Notes: generated by a model from the letters alone, not told the origin. Numbered from the stretch's first letter, positions 36,531-53,614 are shown. The stretch is DNA of 64,000 bases from Sphagnum compactum (GCA_965153455.1 OZ234496.1:19832304-19896303), one strand, 5' to 3'. Program-made: numbers and translations.

Positions 36531-37479
36531 ATTTGGTACATTTATAGCATTAGGTACATGTATATCATTAATCCTAGCATTTTCAGTAGTTGATGTTCAA
36601 TAGATTTCACACCAAAATAAACCTATAGGATATTCATTTGAAAATGGCAATAAAGTTTAAATTTCCATGCTCCATCCCTTTTTAATTGTAGTTGTTGGTA
36701 AGGGTTTCTGGAATGGATTAATCTTATGAACAACATGGTCTTTGCATGTTTTAAATTTTTTTCTTCCAATGTTTTTAGAACAAGTCCACCCACATTCAAC
36801 ATGTGGGCTTTCACATGTTACCACATCCAAAATAATGTGCAAGTTATTTTCCCATTTTCACCCATAATCATGAAATCTAAGGATTAATTAAATGCCATTA
36901 GATAGACTAACCATTGTGACCAACCAATCAAAGTTGATCAGTTTTTTTAATGTTCCTTTTGGTGAACATTGTATTTTATCCTTATTTTTTAGCTAGATAT
37001 TTATTTTTTACTTGAATGGGTCTAAGATAGGCAACATTTTTTTTTCATTTGCCCAAGATCTCCTAGTTGGCTATATGTGTTGTCTCTTGGAGGTAGTGTT
37101 GGCAATTATTTACACTTTTGTTATTACAATTGGCAACATTATGTTTTTGGCAAACTTACAAAAATATATGTGCATTGTTGAATGTTTAAACCATTATGTA
37201 CAAATTGTGGCAACAAATGTTTTTTGAACCCATTTTTTATGCTAAAAAATATAAAGCTTAGGGAATGATCAAACTTGCTTTTGAACCTTGCACATTGTAG
37301 CCAAGGTCATATTTTTGTGCAAGCCATACTCATTAAAACCTCCCTTACATTCCCACATTAATTCAAGCATACAATAAAATAATCAAGGGTGCAATCACAA
37401 TCAAATGAGCCAATGATGACAAAGGACTCAAGGATTACAATCCTTTTTTTTGGTCATTTTCATTTTATCATAGAAAGAA

Positions 37480-38160
37480 TTTTTTGAATGAAATATTTTG
37501 CAATATGTTATTAAAAATACTTATAATTTCCTTTTTTGTATTAACTTTTGATAAATAACTAATTTTTTTTAAAAAAAGTGTACATATTCTATCAAATTTT
37601 GTGTTTTGCTTTGAAAAATTATCCTAATTTCAGATTGTATGAAAATATGCTAATTATTTTATGATTTTTTTTCTTGTATCATAAACTACAACTTTGCTTT
37701 AGATGTCATGTACATTACACCCCATTTACATGTGGTAAAGGACCTTTAAATTTTTTAAATTATATTCAATAGATTTTTAGTGTTTTTAAATTTTTAATTT
37801 CCATAAATTTCAAATTGTGAATGCTTTTTGAGTGTGGGTAATCAATTAACATCATCTCATTATTTTTTCATCAAAATTCCATTATTAAAAGAGTCTTTAG
37901 CTAAGTAATTTTACAAAATTAATTGTTTTTGATGCAATTGTTGTTCAAGTTCAAAGGTCCTTCATTAAAATCAAAATTCAAAATATTTTTTTTTAAATTT
38001 TTATTTTGAATTCTTCAACACTCATATTAGTCATTAAGTACATGGCATTAAAGTGGCACCATAAAAACATATCTAACAAAATTACAATTTTGAAAAAAAT
38101 TTGGTGGTTGTCTGACATGGTTTTTGGTTCGTTTGATTGTGACTGCACCTTCATCCAATA
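37480..38160 (+). repeat. Degenerate repeat family D, copy 2
   Basis: Counterpart of 30540-31235. Anchors are TTTTGTGTTTTGCTTTGAAAA near 37597, CATAAACTACAA near 37680, TACATTACACCCCATTTACATG, GAATGCTTTTTGAGTGTG near 37818 and GGCATTAAAGTGGCACCATA near 38043. Confidence 0.75.
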
Positions 38161-38199
38161 AACAAGGTGCATATCAAATGGAAACAAAAAATTAACATG

Positions 38200-40160
38200 C
38201 ATGTCATTAGAAAAAAAACAAGTTGCATATGAATTTAAAATAGAAAACCAACAAGTAAGTATAGATGCATAAGGAATTTGTATAAATCCAAATCACATTA
38301 AAAAAAACAACTAGGAAAAAATGTAGCTACAAACTACAAATAAAAACTTCTTTCATTGCTTACCTAGTCATTTGCATACAAGTTGCAATTTGATTTCAAA
38401 AAAATGTGTAAAACCTTGAAATACGCAACATTAAAACATTTATAATCAAAATTTTAATATGTGACAAATTAATAATCAAAAGTGTGTAAGGTTTGTTCAT
38501 TCATAGTTTCATACATTTTACACATGACTATCATATGTTAAAAACATGTTTAACACAAATAAATGTGTTGATGATGGATGAAATTTGAACCTATGCATGA
38601 ACAAATGTCACATGAATTTCGCATCTTCTTATAAACTCATGTCTCAAATGTGTTTTCAATGCACAATATCAATGTGTAAAACATACAAATTATCAATGAA
38701 TGAAGTTTTCACAATTTCAATTATTTAGTTTTCAGATGCTAAGTTTGTGATGTAAGCATCCATTATATACCTCAAATTCCTATCCTATAAATATTTTATT
38801 ACATTTCCAAATGGAAATTATCCTTGAAATACCAATCTTGAACAAACATTTTGAAAATCAAAATGGGTTGTCAATATGTTTTTGAATTTATATTTCATAA
38901 AAACACAATTGAAAATCACATGAACTTTTAATTATGAAACCTTTGTGCAAATTTTGCGATCGAACTAATAGTTTAATAAAACATTGCAATTTCATTACCA
39001 CAACAACAACATATCATTCATCACATGTGCACATGGCAAAATGCCTTATTGAACAACATTTACATTATTAGGAAACATGGGTCTAGTTTATTAGCCCATT
39101 TCGCTTAAAGGCCTTAAAAGTGAAATGGGTTCATGAGCTAATGATTTAATTTAGTGGATTTCACCCAAAGTAAATCATTTGCACCTAATTCATTAAGGTT
39201 CATTTTTTTGTTATTCAAGTTGTTTATAAGTTTATTGAATGTAAATATTTATTAATATATTAAGATATTTAATATTTGTACAACTTTAAAAACATGTTAT
39301 AAGCTTCAATAAATATATTTTATGAATGAAAAATTCTTTCCAAAACGTTAGATCAAATTATTTTCAAAAATAAAATTTAATAAAATTTACAATACCAAAA
39401 TTATTTTATGAATATAAAATAATAATCAAACTAATTACATATAACGTTAGCACTTTACATAAAATAAAAATATAATGATAAAATAATTTACCCCTAAATT
39501 AAAATAATTCACTATAGGGTTCATTTTTTTGTTATTCAAATTATTGTAAAAATATATTAAAATAAATATTTTAATTTATTAAACCTTAAATTTAATTAAT
39601 TTATCAAAACTTTTAGTTGTACATTGATTTGAAAAAAATGTTACAATTTATATTAAACATCATTTTAAAAACCTAAAAAAATGAAAATTTATTATTCGTA
39701 ATAAAGTTGAATAAAAATTATGATATTGAAAAATACTGGGAAAAAAATATAGAATGAATTTTATTTTTTTGGGCAAAGTATGAGAAAGATAATAATGATT
39801 AAAAAAGAAAAAAACTTCAAGAGATCATTGTTGAAATGTATTGAACTGCAAGTTTCAAATATATTTTCAGGCAAATTAAGTGGTTATGTTTTTCTTTAAA
39901 ATATTAAAGATGTGTATGTTTTGGAAAAATCTTTTAAACTGAAATAAAAAAATTTCATTTGGAAAATATATGAAAAAAAAAAATGGTTTAAAAAAAAAAA
40001 AAAGTCTTGACAACATCATTGTTGAAATGTATTATATTGCAAGACTCAAATGCATTTGCAATCAAATTCAATAATTATTTAAATCTTAAAATATTTAAGA
40101 TGTGTACATTTTGAAAAAATCCTTTAGAATGAAATTTAAGTTTTTCATTTCGACATAGTA
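38200..40160. other. Very AT-rich intergenic DNA, no gene seen
   Basis: Dominated by A/T runs. A local doublet lies at 39829-39845 and 40017-40033 (CATTGTTGAAATGTATT, each followed by GCAAG), with similar flanks (AATATTAAAGATGTGTATGTTTTG and AATATTTAAGATGTGTACATTTTG). This suggests a ~190-bp degenerate tandem duplication. Confidence 0.5.
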
Positions 40161-40168
40161 TGAAAAAT

Positions 40169-40330
40169 AGATTGGGACTGATTTTGGTCCCCAATTCTGT
40201 AATGCTCCAGCAACAGACAACCATGGGTGGCGGTTGGTCACTCCTCTGTTGTCAAACTCTCAAGGGCTCAATAGCCAACAAGAATTGAGTCACCTTCAGG
40301 CTTTGTTCACTGCCTTTTCTAATGCTGAAC
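40169..40330 (-). repeat. Dispersed repeat family B, copy 2
   Basis: Reverse-complement partner of 6392-6552. GGTCCCCAATTCTGTAATGC, CAAGGGCTCAATAGCCAACA and AATGCTGAAC at the end are shared, with few substitutions across 162 bp. Confidence 0.85.
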
Positions 40331-40339
40331 ATTGGAGAT

Positions 40340-43300
40340 ACTACCCTTTTGGTGGCAGCTCAACTATCACATGATCCCACCATCCAAAGTGAGATTCTGA
40401 GATTGATTATTATTAATATTAATTTAAAAATTCAAATAATATGTTAAGTTTTTTATAAAAAAAATTCAAACTCCAAAACTCAACATGATAGTTTTGTGAT
40501 TGACATTTGTTATAATTGTGGAAGGTGTGTTGGTAGGAAGAAGAGGGTTGCTTGCCTCAAGATTTGCCTTGGGCAACACAATCAAGACTAAACTCCTGTT
40601 AGCAAGTCTTGTGAAGATGATAATGAGTTTGATCTTGATTGCAGCACCCAATGAAAATTAATTAAAAATTTAATGTTCGCATAATATTTTCAACCATAGT
40701 TGGATCCCTATTGAGCAATTTCATCCGCTCTCTGAAGCAATATAGGGATAACCCTAATATATGGTCCCTTTACATCTATACTAGCTCCACTTGTATAAAC
40801 ACAAACACAATTGTAGAGTTACATATCCAAGCAGTTTGTGTATGTACGGGCTTTGAATTCAGGGAATGTTGAGCCTACCCACCACTAGTCTCTTTGGATT
40901 TTATCTTGTTGCATCTCAGCAACTACCTATCAAGAACAATATGACAAATTGTTTTGACAAGAATTTGGACAAAGAGTACTTACTGTGTGGATATCAACTT
41001 TTGGCAGGCACCCCATTTGGACAAAGTGAACTTGACAAACATGAAACATAAACTTGGCAAGATAGCAAAATCTTGATATAATAACCCAACAAACAGTATT
41101 CCATAGACTTTAACATTGTAAGTCACCTCACACCTAGTGTACATTTCTGAGCTTTTGGGGTCTCTGACAAAGAGAGCCATCATCCAGCCATGCCCTCCCA
41201 CTGTTGCATTGCAGACCTTGTTTGTCATCATTGATGCTTTCTGACAACAGAAGTTCCTTCTTGATCATAGAGTTAGACTGCTAGATATTGTCCACAAAAC
41301 TTTATTGGGAGTTGTGATGGAAAAGCTCATGAGCTTGGGTGGATATTTGATTTTGTCAATAACCACTGATTCTCTTTTTCTAAATATTTCAGAATCAGAG
41401 TACCATTGTGTTCTGTTTTTTTTCTGAATTTTAAACATTAGAGAAATCCGTAAATTCACCCTGTCTTTGGGCCTCCTTTCACCCCCTAACCCCTCTTTCA
41501 GTGGTATCAGTAAAGTAATGAAATTTTATTAAAACTCAATATGAAATGCTGAAACTCAGCATTTAATGCAAAAGGTTCGAGAGGAATTCTAGTAGCTGTA
41601 CAGGTAGGAGCAGTGAAAATATATATGTAGCACTAGTGGAGGCACTCAGGAAAAAAGAAAGACAGGGTGAAACTCAGAAAACCATCAAAATGTTTTTCTG
41701 AGTTTCACCCTGTCTTTCTTGCTAATGTACTTTTTGCAGGGTATTTTTGAATGTCACGCTGCTTATGACAAAACTCAGGGTACGGGTGCTGTCTTTTCCT
41801 GACTTTACAGATAACTCTATTATATTAATCAGTAAAAGAACCTCCAATTTGGGTTCTTTTGGAACCTCAAAGAACTAACTGATGGTTTTCACGAAAGTAC
41901 GTGCCAGCAACAATTTTGAGGGTTATAAAAGATGGTCAGTTTTTAAACACCATGGTTATGTCAGAAATGACTTCTTTCAGTTTTAGAACCATGGTTCCGA
42001 ACTCGAAGAACAGCCCTGGTAACCTCTGGGTGTCTGTTCCTGTTTTTGATAACCGCCCAACAACACCGCTCGTGATCTTCTTGGGAATTCCTTGACCAAG
42101 CAAATCAGGATATATTGAACTTGATAGAGTGTCAAAGATTGATTTAACCATGTGATGGGATCCCCCATGTAGTGAAGGTGGCCTAGTCTGCTGACTCTCC
42201 TGAGGTCATTTTAGTAGTTAAAATGGGTGTGCCCAGGATGACTATTATCACACAGTCTATTGTTGCCTTCAAGCAAAGAGTTAGTACTTCTAGAAATGGT
42301 GGTGTAGTAGACAACCATAAAGGTGACAAGTATTAGTTATCCTGTCTCTTATAGGGCCAATGATTCCCTATTCCTATTACTTCTTAGATGAAAATGTAGT
42401 AATTGCACTCATCATGGATGAAAAGTTTCAAATCATGTTTTCATTTCATCTTGGATTGAGTTTCAAATTGTCTTCTCTTTAAGAGAAAAATATGTGAAAA
42501 ATAAAAATTCAAGTCTGATTTTCTCAGATTGCTTATTATGACACTTCTAGGTGCCTCCACCTTAGTGCCATCACAGTTTTAAGCCCTTTGATTACCAAGT
42601 GCACACATAGGCTTTAGTGCACCATGTTTTTACTATGAATTCAAATCCCCAAACACAAAGAGATGAACTCAACAAGTTTGATCACTTACCAAGTATTGGG
42701 TTTGATAAGTCCTCATTGTTTTGCATCACGTTCCCATGGATTTTTCTTCATGAAAGATGATTGCTCATTAGATGTCATCTCTTGAGAGAACACAAAGAAA
42801 TTTTGGTGTAGATTTCACAAATCTTTAAAAATGTCTTTTCTAAGGATCATCAAAGGGGCTATTCCAGTGAGTAATGGATGCGCTTTGACTACATGTTGCA
42901 TGTGGATGAATTTAGTATGATTTGAGTTGTCCAACCAGTTGGTAAGGTTGATTTTGTGCACATTATTAACATGTGTGAATCTGATCATTTTAGATTTCAT
43001 GTTTGTTGTTGATTTTCATTGTTTGATTCTATTGCAAACATTAATATGGGTCAAAAATATTGTTGAAACTAATTTTCATGCTTAAGATCAACTTTCATGT
43101 TCCATCTTCCAAATCCCCAATCCTCAATCTAACACGACCTACCTTCAAAGGATGGATGCATGACATAGCTCCATGTTTTAGTCCATATCATGTCAAAGAC
43201 ATAATATCTTATGATAACACCAACCAACAACATTATTCAATATTGAATGTTTATTGAGGGACTCATAGTTGATTGTTTCTCAGCTTTTCTGCTGATTTTC

Positions 43301-44100
43301 TCTAGCAAAATCGTTCCTTGAAAATTACCAAACCATCTTCAATGTTGGATCAGATGCAAGATTTTAGCAACACAACAAATTATCATGGAAACATAGCAGA
43401 AGACACTCACAAAATTACAGATGTGGTAGGTGAAAGAGCAGATCAAGGCAGAGGAAGGGTAGATTGAGGGATCTGAAGGGGAGCATAAAATTTTCCAGGA
43501 AATAATTATACAGAGGAGAGGAATAAAATCTAGGACCAAGCTGCAAAATCAAATTATTTCCAAGCAAATAAATTACCAGGTGCAAGCACAAAACTATTGA
43601 AAGAGATGCAATGAGCAATCACAAGATTTGTGTCAAGCAAAATAGATAAGAAAAACTGTGGCAAGAAAGATGGGCATTTCATATCTTTAAAAGCAACGGG
43701 GAATTGCAGTATTACATTCTCATGCTTGGTGCAAGCTACTGCACCAATCTGCTGATTTTATATTCCAAAGATGGGTGTCGATAAATCCTTAGTAAAATCC
43801 ATGATACTTTGGGTTGCTGCTATAAGCTGCATGCAAATGCAAAAGTTGTAAAACTGTAAAAATGCTATTTGAACTTCATGTCAAACTTGTAAACTTTCTT
43901 CAAACTTCAACAACAGCTTTGTATGCAGATTAGGAACACTAACCCTAGTACAATGCATACTGATTTCAAGCTTTTGCTATGATACAATAGATGATCATGC
44001 ATGGTGTAAAGTTCTGTGCAAATGGAAGTTCTGTGTAAAGTTTTATGGAAATGGAATTTTTTTGACTAAGTGAAGTAATGCTCTGATGATGTGATGTTGG
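40340..44100. other. Intergenic DNA between repeat B and the DUR3 gene
   Basis: No gene seen. It contains the SINE-type tail on the minus strand (41438-41475), the hairpin at 41655-41720, a tail fragment at 41801-41825 and AGAACC/GGTTCTT words at 41835-42060. The last part (about 44000-44112) should include the 3' UTR of the minus-strand gene; no canonical AATAAA was recognised. Confidence 0.5.
41655..41720. repeat. Near-perfect 66-nt hairpin built from the SINE-tail motif
   Basis: Left arm AAGAAAGACAGGGTGAAACT and onward pairs with the right arm ending AGTTTCACCCTGTCTTTCTT. About 28 bp pair with a single A/T-run indel around a ~9-nt loop (CATCAAAAT). The arm contains AAAGACAGGGTGA, the same word as in the SINE-like tails. 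Confidence 0.9.
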
Positions 44101-44112
44101 GTGGTTGTTGGT

Positions 44113-47672
<3,560 letters not shown>

Positions 47673-48564
47673 TGCACCCCGGTCTGTTTGTGTCTCTCTG
47701 TCTCTAGATGTCCTTCTGGCTCTTGGAGAATGTAGCTGCACCGACAGAGACACAGACCTGACACCCACACAGAGAGACCTCGAGAACAAGCTCTCAAGCA
47801 ACAACAGAATGCGTGAAAGTTTACTGACAATTTATTCTCATCTGATCATCCGGTCACTTGCTTGCAACTGCTTGCTGAATTCACTGCCCCAGCTGCTCAT
47901 GCATCCCCTCCCATGGATCCATCGATGGATCATGTCGTACATCATGACATGCATGTCAGGCAGATCTCTCTTTCTTTGCACCACCATCAACCAATGCAAA
48001 ACAAGCAAAAGACTCAGCACAGTAACCGCTCAACATGCGGTACTCTATTCTGGACATTATCCCCATTCTCTAGTTCTTGAACATGATTACGCCAATTTAG
48101 GATTTGCTGATCAATGCAAATTCCGTAACCACCCCACAATCCTAACCAAGATTCATTCAAACCCTAACCAGAATTCGTTCAATCCTCCAAAACCACCCGA
48201 GACTGTCTTCTTCTGAGTCTACAAACAATTGCAACAGCTTCTGAAAGGCAGCTGCTGGAATTCAGGATTTTTGCAGACGATTATCATTCTGGACTTAACT
48301 TAAGTAATGAGTTTAGGAAGAAGAACAAGAAGTTTTAGAACTTAGAATTAAAAGGTAGACTGCCAAAGAGATGAAACAATGTGAATTGGGGTTTTTTTTT
48401 TTGCTTTGGAGCAAGATTCACGGACTTGTAAAATCCTCTTAAAACACTTGCGAAGAAGAATCTTATTATGCGGGTTTTGTCGGATGCAAGAAGCAATCTA
48501 ACAAATCATAGTCGCTTCAGTATTGGGTGGGTGAGAATCTTTGTGCATCAATCAATTGGACCCC

Positions 48565-48830
48565 AAAACTATAAATAAATAAATAAATTCTACGTACTTG
48601 CATTCTCTCTCTCTCTGTCTCATCCCGTAGCTTGGTGCTTGGAATTCTCCAAGAGTGCACAAGATCTGCGCGTGGCGATTCTGCGCTCGCGCACTTGCCT
48701 TCTCCGCTCGTCCTTCTCGTCTTCCTTGTGGGCTCCTTTGTTGCTACTGCTGCTTGCTTTCTTACTGCTCATCATTTATTGTTGTACTGAATAGTAGTAA
48801 ATTCCAAAGCATGCCCACCAACACCACCAC
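48565..48830 (+). promoter_or_regulatory. Possible promoter on the strand opposite DUR3
   Basis: CTATAAATAAATA at 48570 is a good plant TATA box for rightward transcription. It is followed ~30 bp later by a CTCTCTCTCTCT tract (Y-patch-like), then a GC-richer segment (48655-48740) amid AT-rich DNA. It lies ~900 bp upstream of the DUR3 start, so a divergent arrangement is possible. No convincing coding exon follows on the plus strand. Confidence 0.35.
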
Positions 48831-48853
48831 CTTCTATTTTGTGGGGATGTCAC

Positions 48854-49640
48854 CATCTTATCAAGTTATTTTTATCAAGTTACTTCAGATATTTCTGCTT
48901 TGTGCGTTGAAGGTCACCATCTGATCAACTAAACTTTTAATCAAGTCACTTGACATGATGATGTTGTGTGCTTTGTGTGCTGATCAAGTTACTTTTATCA
49001 AGTTACTTTAGATATTTGTGGTTTGTGCACAAATAACTTTTTGGAACTATGAGATATTTGAGTTAAACTTCAATAACCCCTAAATGTCATAAAAAGTCAA
49101 AAAATACACTGAAAAGAGGACCAAATGGGTGGTCCTCTATGAGGTTTAATGGGTAAGTATCCATCTCATTCATTCATTGTATGTGATGTTCACCTCCAGG
49201 CTCCAATTATGGTGGAAGTAATATTGACATGGTTTAATGACCTTGTACATGTACTATTAAAGAAAGCAATGTCTGTTGCACTCAGGATGTTCACCTCATG
49301 TTAGGAGTAGACCAAACCTGGAGAGTGAATATAAAGATTGTAGCAACTTTGTGTAATTGTAAAGATTGGATGGGGAACTCGTAAGATGATCTCTCATTGA
49401 TTTGTTATCAATTTCCAACATATCTAGTTTGAGCTTGATTGATATTTGTTACTTCCATCCATGGTGTGGTGTTAATTACTCACCCATCCATAATCATGAA
49501 AAGGTAAACTGTATAAAGTGAGATACTATTCAAAAAGCAATTGATACTTTTACCTCCATTTTTACTCCAGATACCTACCTACCTGCTTTCTTATTACTGC
49601 TCATCTGCTTAGTGTGGTAGTGAATAATAGTAAAATTCCT
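48854..49640 (+). repeat. Two local duplications
   Basis: TTTTATCAAGTTACTT(C/T)AGA followed by TATTT(C/G)TG occurs at ~48868-48898 and ~48992-49020. Separately, GCTTTCTTACTGCTCATC...GAATAGTAGTAAATTCC (48763-48808) recurs as GCTTTCTTATTACTGCTCATC...GAATAATAGTAAAATTCC (49586-49638). No gene is seen. Confidence 0.6.
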
Positions 49641-51930
49641 AAGTGAAAACAAAATGGAGCAATTTGGAAACTTTCAGGCAGAACATATATTAATAAGTTT
49701 CACATTATGCTATCTAATTTTTAAAATTTTCATTTTATTAATTGCTGAAAGTAGTGAGGATGTCCATAGCTCTAATTTTGTCCTTTCTAATTTCTTATTG
49801 CAAGGAATCTTCTCAGATTCCAGTTAATTTTGGTAATGTGGCAGAATCTCTATTGCAGGACTATTCTACTAGGGTGATGTCCAATTCTTGGTTTTAAAGT
49901 TAACCTTTGGGTTGTGATCTTTTGTAGTGTTTTTTTTTTGAATTTTGAAAGGAATTTCAGATTTTGGTTCATTCTTGTAATTTTAATGGAAGATCAATGG
50001 AAACAAGTTCTTTAAATTATGTAGTCAATTTCTGTGTCATATTCAAGCACTTTTACATGCATTTTCTTAGGCAAGATAGGCAACCATTTATTGGCTCCAC
50101 TTGTGGGGCTGTCCGTATCACTTGTTATGCAAATCAACCATTAATAAAGGCGCTTGACGTGTGATTATTAATCAAATGGTGATTATGCTTCCAAATAGGC
50201 CTTGGAAGAACCTATTCCCACCTAGTGGATCAATAGCTCACCCTACCAAGCTCACCACATTCCTAAGTGTACCAAGAACACTCCATAGTACAAAACCTCC
50301 AATTTTGGTATTTCTCAAAAGAATATCAAACCCAGTGTGGTTTGGAATTGGAAGCCCTTCCACTACTAATCTAAACATAGCTTGACATAAGTTGTGTCAA
50401 GAAATTGTTGTACCACCAATTAAATTTTCCACATGACAATTTCATTTTAATTCCCATAAACAACACACCCGAAAAATAAAAGAAACGGTTTTTTTTGCTT
50501 GAAATTTCCAAAAAATGTGAAATACAGAAATGAAAAGGGAATATTTTTGTCACAGATTCCTTGTTTTTCCAAAAGAAATGTCAACTTTCAAAAAGAATTG
50601 AAAACATGTCACTATAATTCCACTTTGGCTTTGGTTTGGTATCAAATTTTTGTTTGCGTTTTCTTAATGTTTAGACAGGTCATTTAATGCAAGATCCTTC
50701 TTGGGATGCTCACAATTGAAAAGATGTCAAAAGAAATGAATCCAAATTGGTTCATGTTTCTTTGCAAGACATGGAATGAGTGCCAAAGTACCTTTCCAAA
50801 GTTTACCTTTGTAGTTTGCTTGTGACTACATGGTTTGATTTCCCAATTGATTGGTTGTAACTAGTGGAGGGTTGGTGTTTTTCTCATACTGGACTCGTAT
50901 TGGGTACTTTCTTTTTAAATTCATACTAATCTGGTCCGGGTAGTGGGTCCAAGAGTGATTTTTGTCCCATATGAGGCAGGTATGTACATATGTAATATGT
51001 ACCTGATATTGAGATTGATACAAAATTGGTACAACAAGGTTGGTATAACCTCAAGTCCCTACCTGTCTGGTACTAATAGAAGGCTGGAATTGCCTCAGCT
51101 AATACCACACTCGTAGAGTCCTTGCTACCAGTGTTGATTCTTGATACCAGGTGCAGACCCAGACCAAAACTGGTTGTATCAAGGAAACAAAGATCTTGCC
51201 CATAAAGGACACAATAATTTATATTGAAATATCATAACTTCCCATACCTTGAATATTGTGGCATAATATTGGATTTCTCAAACATTGCATAAGTCCCTTC
51301 TATGAACTGTGAACTCTATAGGTGGCATTTGTTCAAGTAGAGGTTGAACTTGGACTTGGGTGAAAAGAAATTCATAGGGTGAAAAGTACACAATCAATCT
51401 TTAGTAACTAACCCCATATTCGGCCAACTAGAGAGTCAAATATAATGAATTGCTAAATGGATTTTGACATATCAAGTTTCTAATTCTTAACATTTAATTT
51501 TTTTGGTAACTACACCTATTAATTAACACCCATCCATCAACAAACATTTGATTAGTGAAAAAAGGACTTCATGACCAATCAGCCAAGCATTTTTCATTTG
51601 TCAAACCATGATTGTTGATTGAACATTTGGTTGTTTCAAAGTATTTCAACCAAGAATGTTGTAAATGTATTTTGGTCATGAATGTGAGATATAATATTCA
51701 TTCAAGTAAGATGTTCGTGAATCGTTTTTAAATATTGGTGTTAGGGTTAAAGTTGTCACATTAGTACACACAAATGTTCACAAATTTGAAAATATCCCAA
51801 TGCATGAGATTTTAAGTGTTTGGTGAAGGGCATCATATAGGACACATTTGCAAATTTTGTAGTTCATTATGTGACATTGTCATCACAAATTTACAAGCGT
51901 CATGGGTTCATTTCATATCTATTCGAAATC
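49640..51930. other. AT-rich intergenic DNA, no gene seen
   Basis: Frames are short and lack motifs. A TACCAG/GGTATCA-rich stretch at 50980-51190 resembles 33560-33680, suggesting another diverged dispersed repeat. Confidence 0.45.
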
Positions 51931-51939
51931 TGTTATTTC

Positions 51940-52150
51940 ATAGGTTCATATTATTTAAACATGAATGTTATGCATTATTTAAACATGGAAGTCATGTGCA
52001 CGATTTTTGTGTGTAAATAACAAAAATAAACATACAAAATTCGTGTTTAAACAACACCAATAAGCATATGACATTCGTGTCTAAACAATGTGCACAACAT
52101 TAATGTTCAAACAATACAAATAGATGAATAACATCCATGTCTAGTCCATA
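51940..52150. repeat. Degenerate ~35-bp repeats with TTTAAACA/TGTTTAAA words
   Basis: ATTATTTAAACATGAATGTT and ATTATTTAAACATGGAAGTC are followed by units such as AAAATTCGTGTTTAAACAAC, GACATTCGTGTCTAAACAAT and CATTAATGTTCAAACAAT. Spacing is ~30-40 bp. The first two words are inverted relative to the later ones. Confidence 0.6.
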
Positions 52151-53560
52151 TGAACCTATGACAAGCATATTTGTACAACTATTATTGCCAAATCATGACC
52201 CATGAAGTTTCTGATGGTTGTTTAATAATCGGTTTTTAGTTGTCTTAATATAATGCACACACAATGACATAAATATGCAAAAACATGTAATTATGGGGTT
52301 TTTAATGTTTGGGTACAGTTGTGCAATAAGATAATTTTATAAATATTTTAATTCGTAATGTCATCTAAATTGGCTAGGGATGGGAGGTGATTTGTTGCAC
52401 TCAAGGGGGTACAACATCTTTATAAAAGATTTAAACCTTAATTAACTTGCAAGATTAATTTAATATGGGGTGCAAGGAACATTTACATTCTTTGCAAGAA
52501 TCCAAATAAAAAATCAAAGGATACATTGTTGGGATATTATAATGTAACTTTTATGATGAACTTAAAGAGCACAAAAAAAATCCTTAGATTTATTTGCAAA
52601 ATTTCCAACCGTAACAAAAACATCACAATTTCAATAAAACAAATAGATATGCACAAGCCTTAATTGAATGGACATCATTCCTTTCAACTAAGAATAAGCA
52701 TGTCCACCTTACCAAATTTTATGTTAGAAGAACTCCAAAATTTCTTAAAGATTCTAGTACTTAATGCAAGAAGCTTGAAAGTAATAACAAAAAAGACCAA
52801 TATAGATGTGAAAATAGAAGCAAAGAGTAATGAGTGCAAAAGAAACAAAGGAAAATCCAAAAGAGTTAAAATAGAAGAATCAAAGTAACAATAGAAGAAA
52901 CAAGCAAAAAAGTAAAAATTAAGGAAGTTCAACAAGTGCAAAATTAAGGATATAAACAGTTTTTATAAGGATAAATATGTTAAGTTTTTATATTATTGTT
53001 GGGTAGCCAAACATGCAATCACAAAATAAAAAATAGTGCAACACAAGTTGATTGTTGCAAAGTTTTGACATGTTCCAACCTTTCATAGCTTTAGATTCAC
53101 ACCACCCATCACCTACAAAACAATAACAAATGAAATTTGGGAAGGGAGGACTTTGTAGATTTCTTTCATCTTATACTACATGGGTGGCATAAGAGCTTGA
53201 TACTCAAGCATTTTTTAACCTAACTAACTTTTTGTATTCTTGGTTTAATTTTAAGAAGGATAATGGGATATTTCTTTTAGGCCCCGAGTTTATAGGCCGC
53301 ATCTTTTGGAAACTAAAGTTAGGAAGACCTTATGCTTCATGATGTTCAACATGCCTCACAAGAAAAAGGAGTTGCACACTAGACCAAACAAGCATCAAAG
53401 AAGAAAATGTCCCCCCACCTTGGCCCTTGCATTAGTAATAATACACAAATCGGGAAAAAATGATGGGAACTTGCTACATGCCCTAAAAACAATTATATGT
53501 ATGAACAACTTGAAATGGTTTTCATGAGGAAAGCTAACATGCATTGAAACATTTCATTGT
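52150..53560. other. Intergenic AT-rich DNA; may hold more of a transposase relic
   Basis: A 74-codon Lys-rich frame (52664-52888) and a frame at 53306-53527 are unrecognised. The right part (53276-53560) may be the decayed N-terminal half of the pogo-like transposase continuing at 53590, but I cannot show this. Confidence 0.4.
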
Positions 53561-53611
53561 CATCATTGTTTAAGTAGGGGTCATAACAAGGTAGTCAATG
53601 CAATAGGCTAG

Positions 53612-53614
53612 GTT
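53612..53614 (+). repeat. Target-site duplication GTT (left)
   Basis: GTT directly before the CATTACAAG terminus. The same GTT follows the right terminus at 54845-54847. A 3-bp duplication is standard for CACTA elements. Confidence 0.75.

Noticed and set aside
52664-52888. Lys/Asn-rich 74-codon frame as a small gene
   Set aside because: The composition reflects AT-rich DNA. No start context or homology is visible, and an antisense frame covers the same interval.
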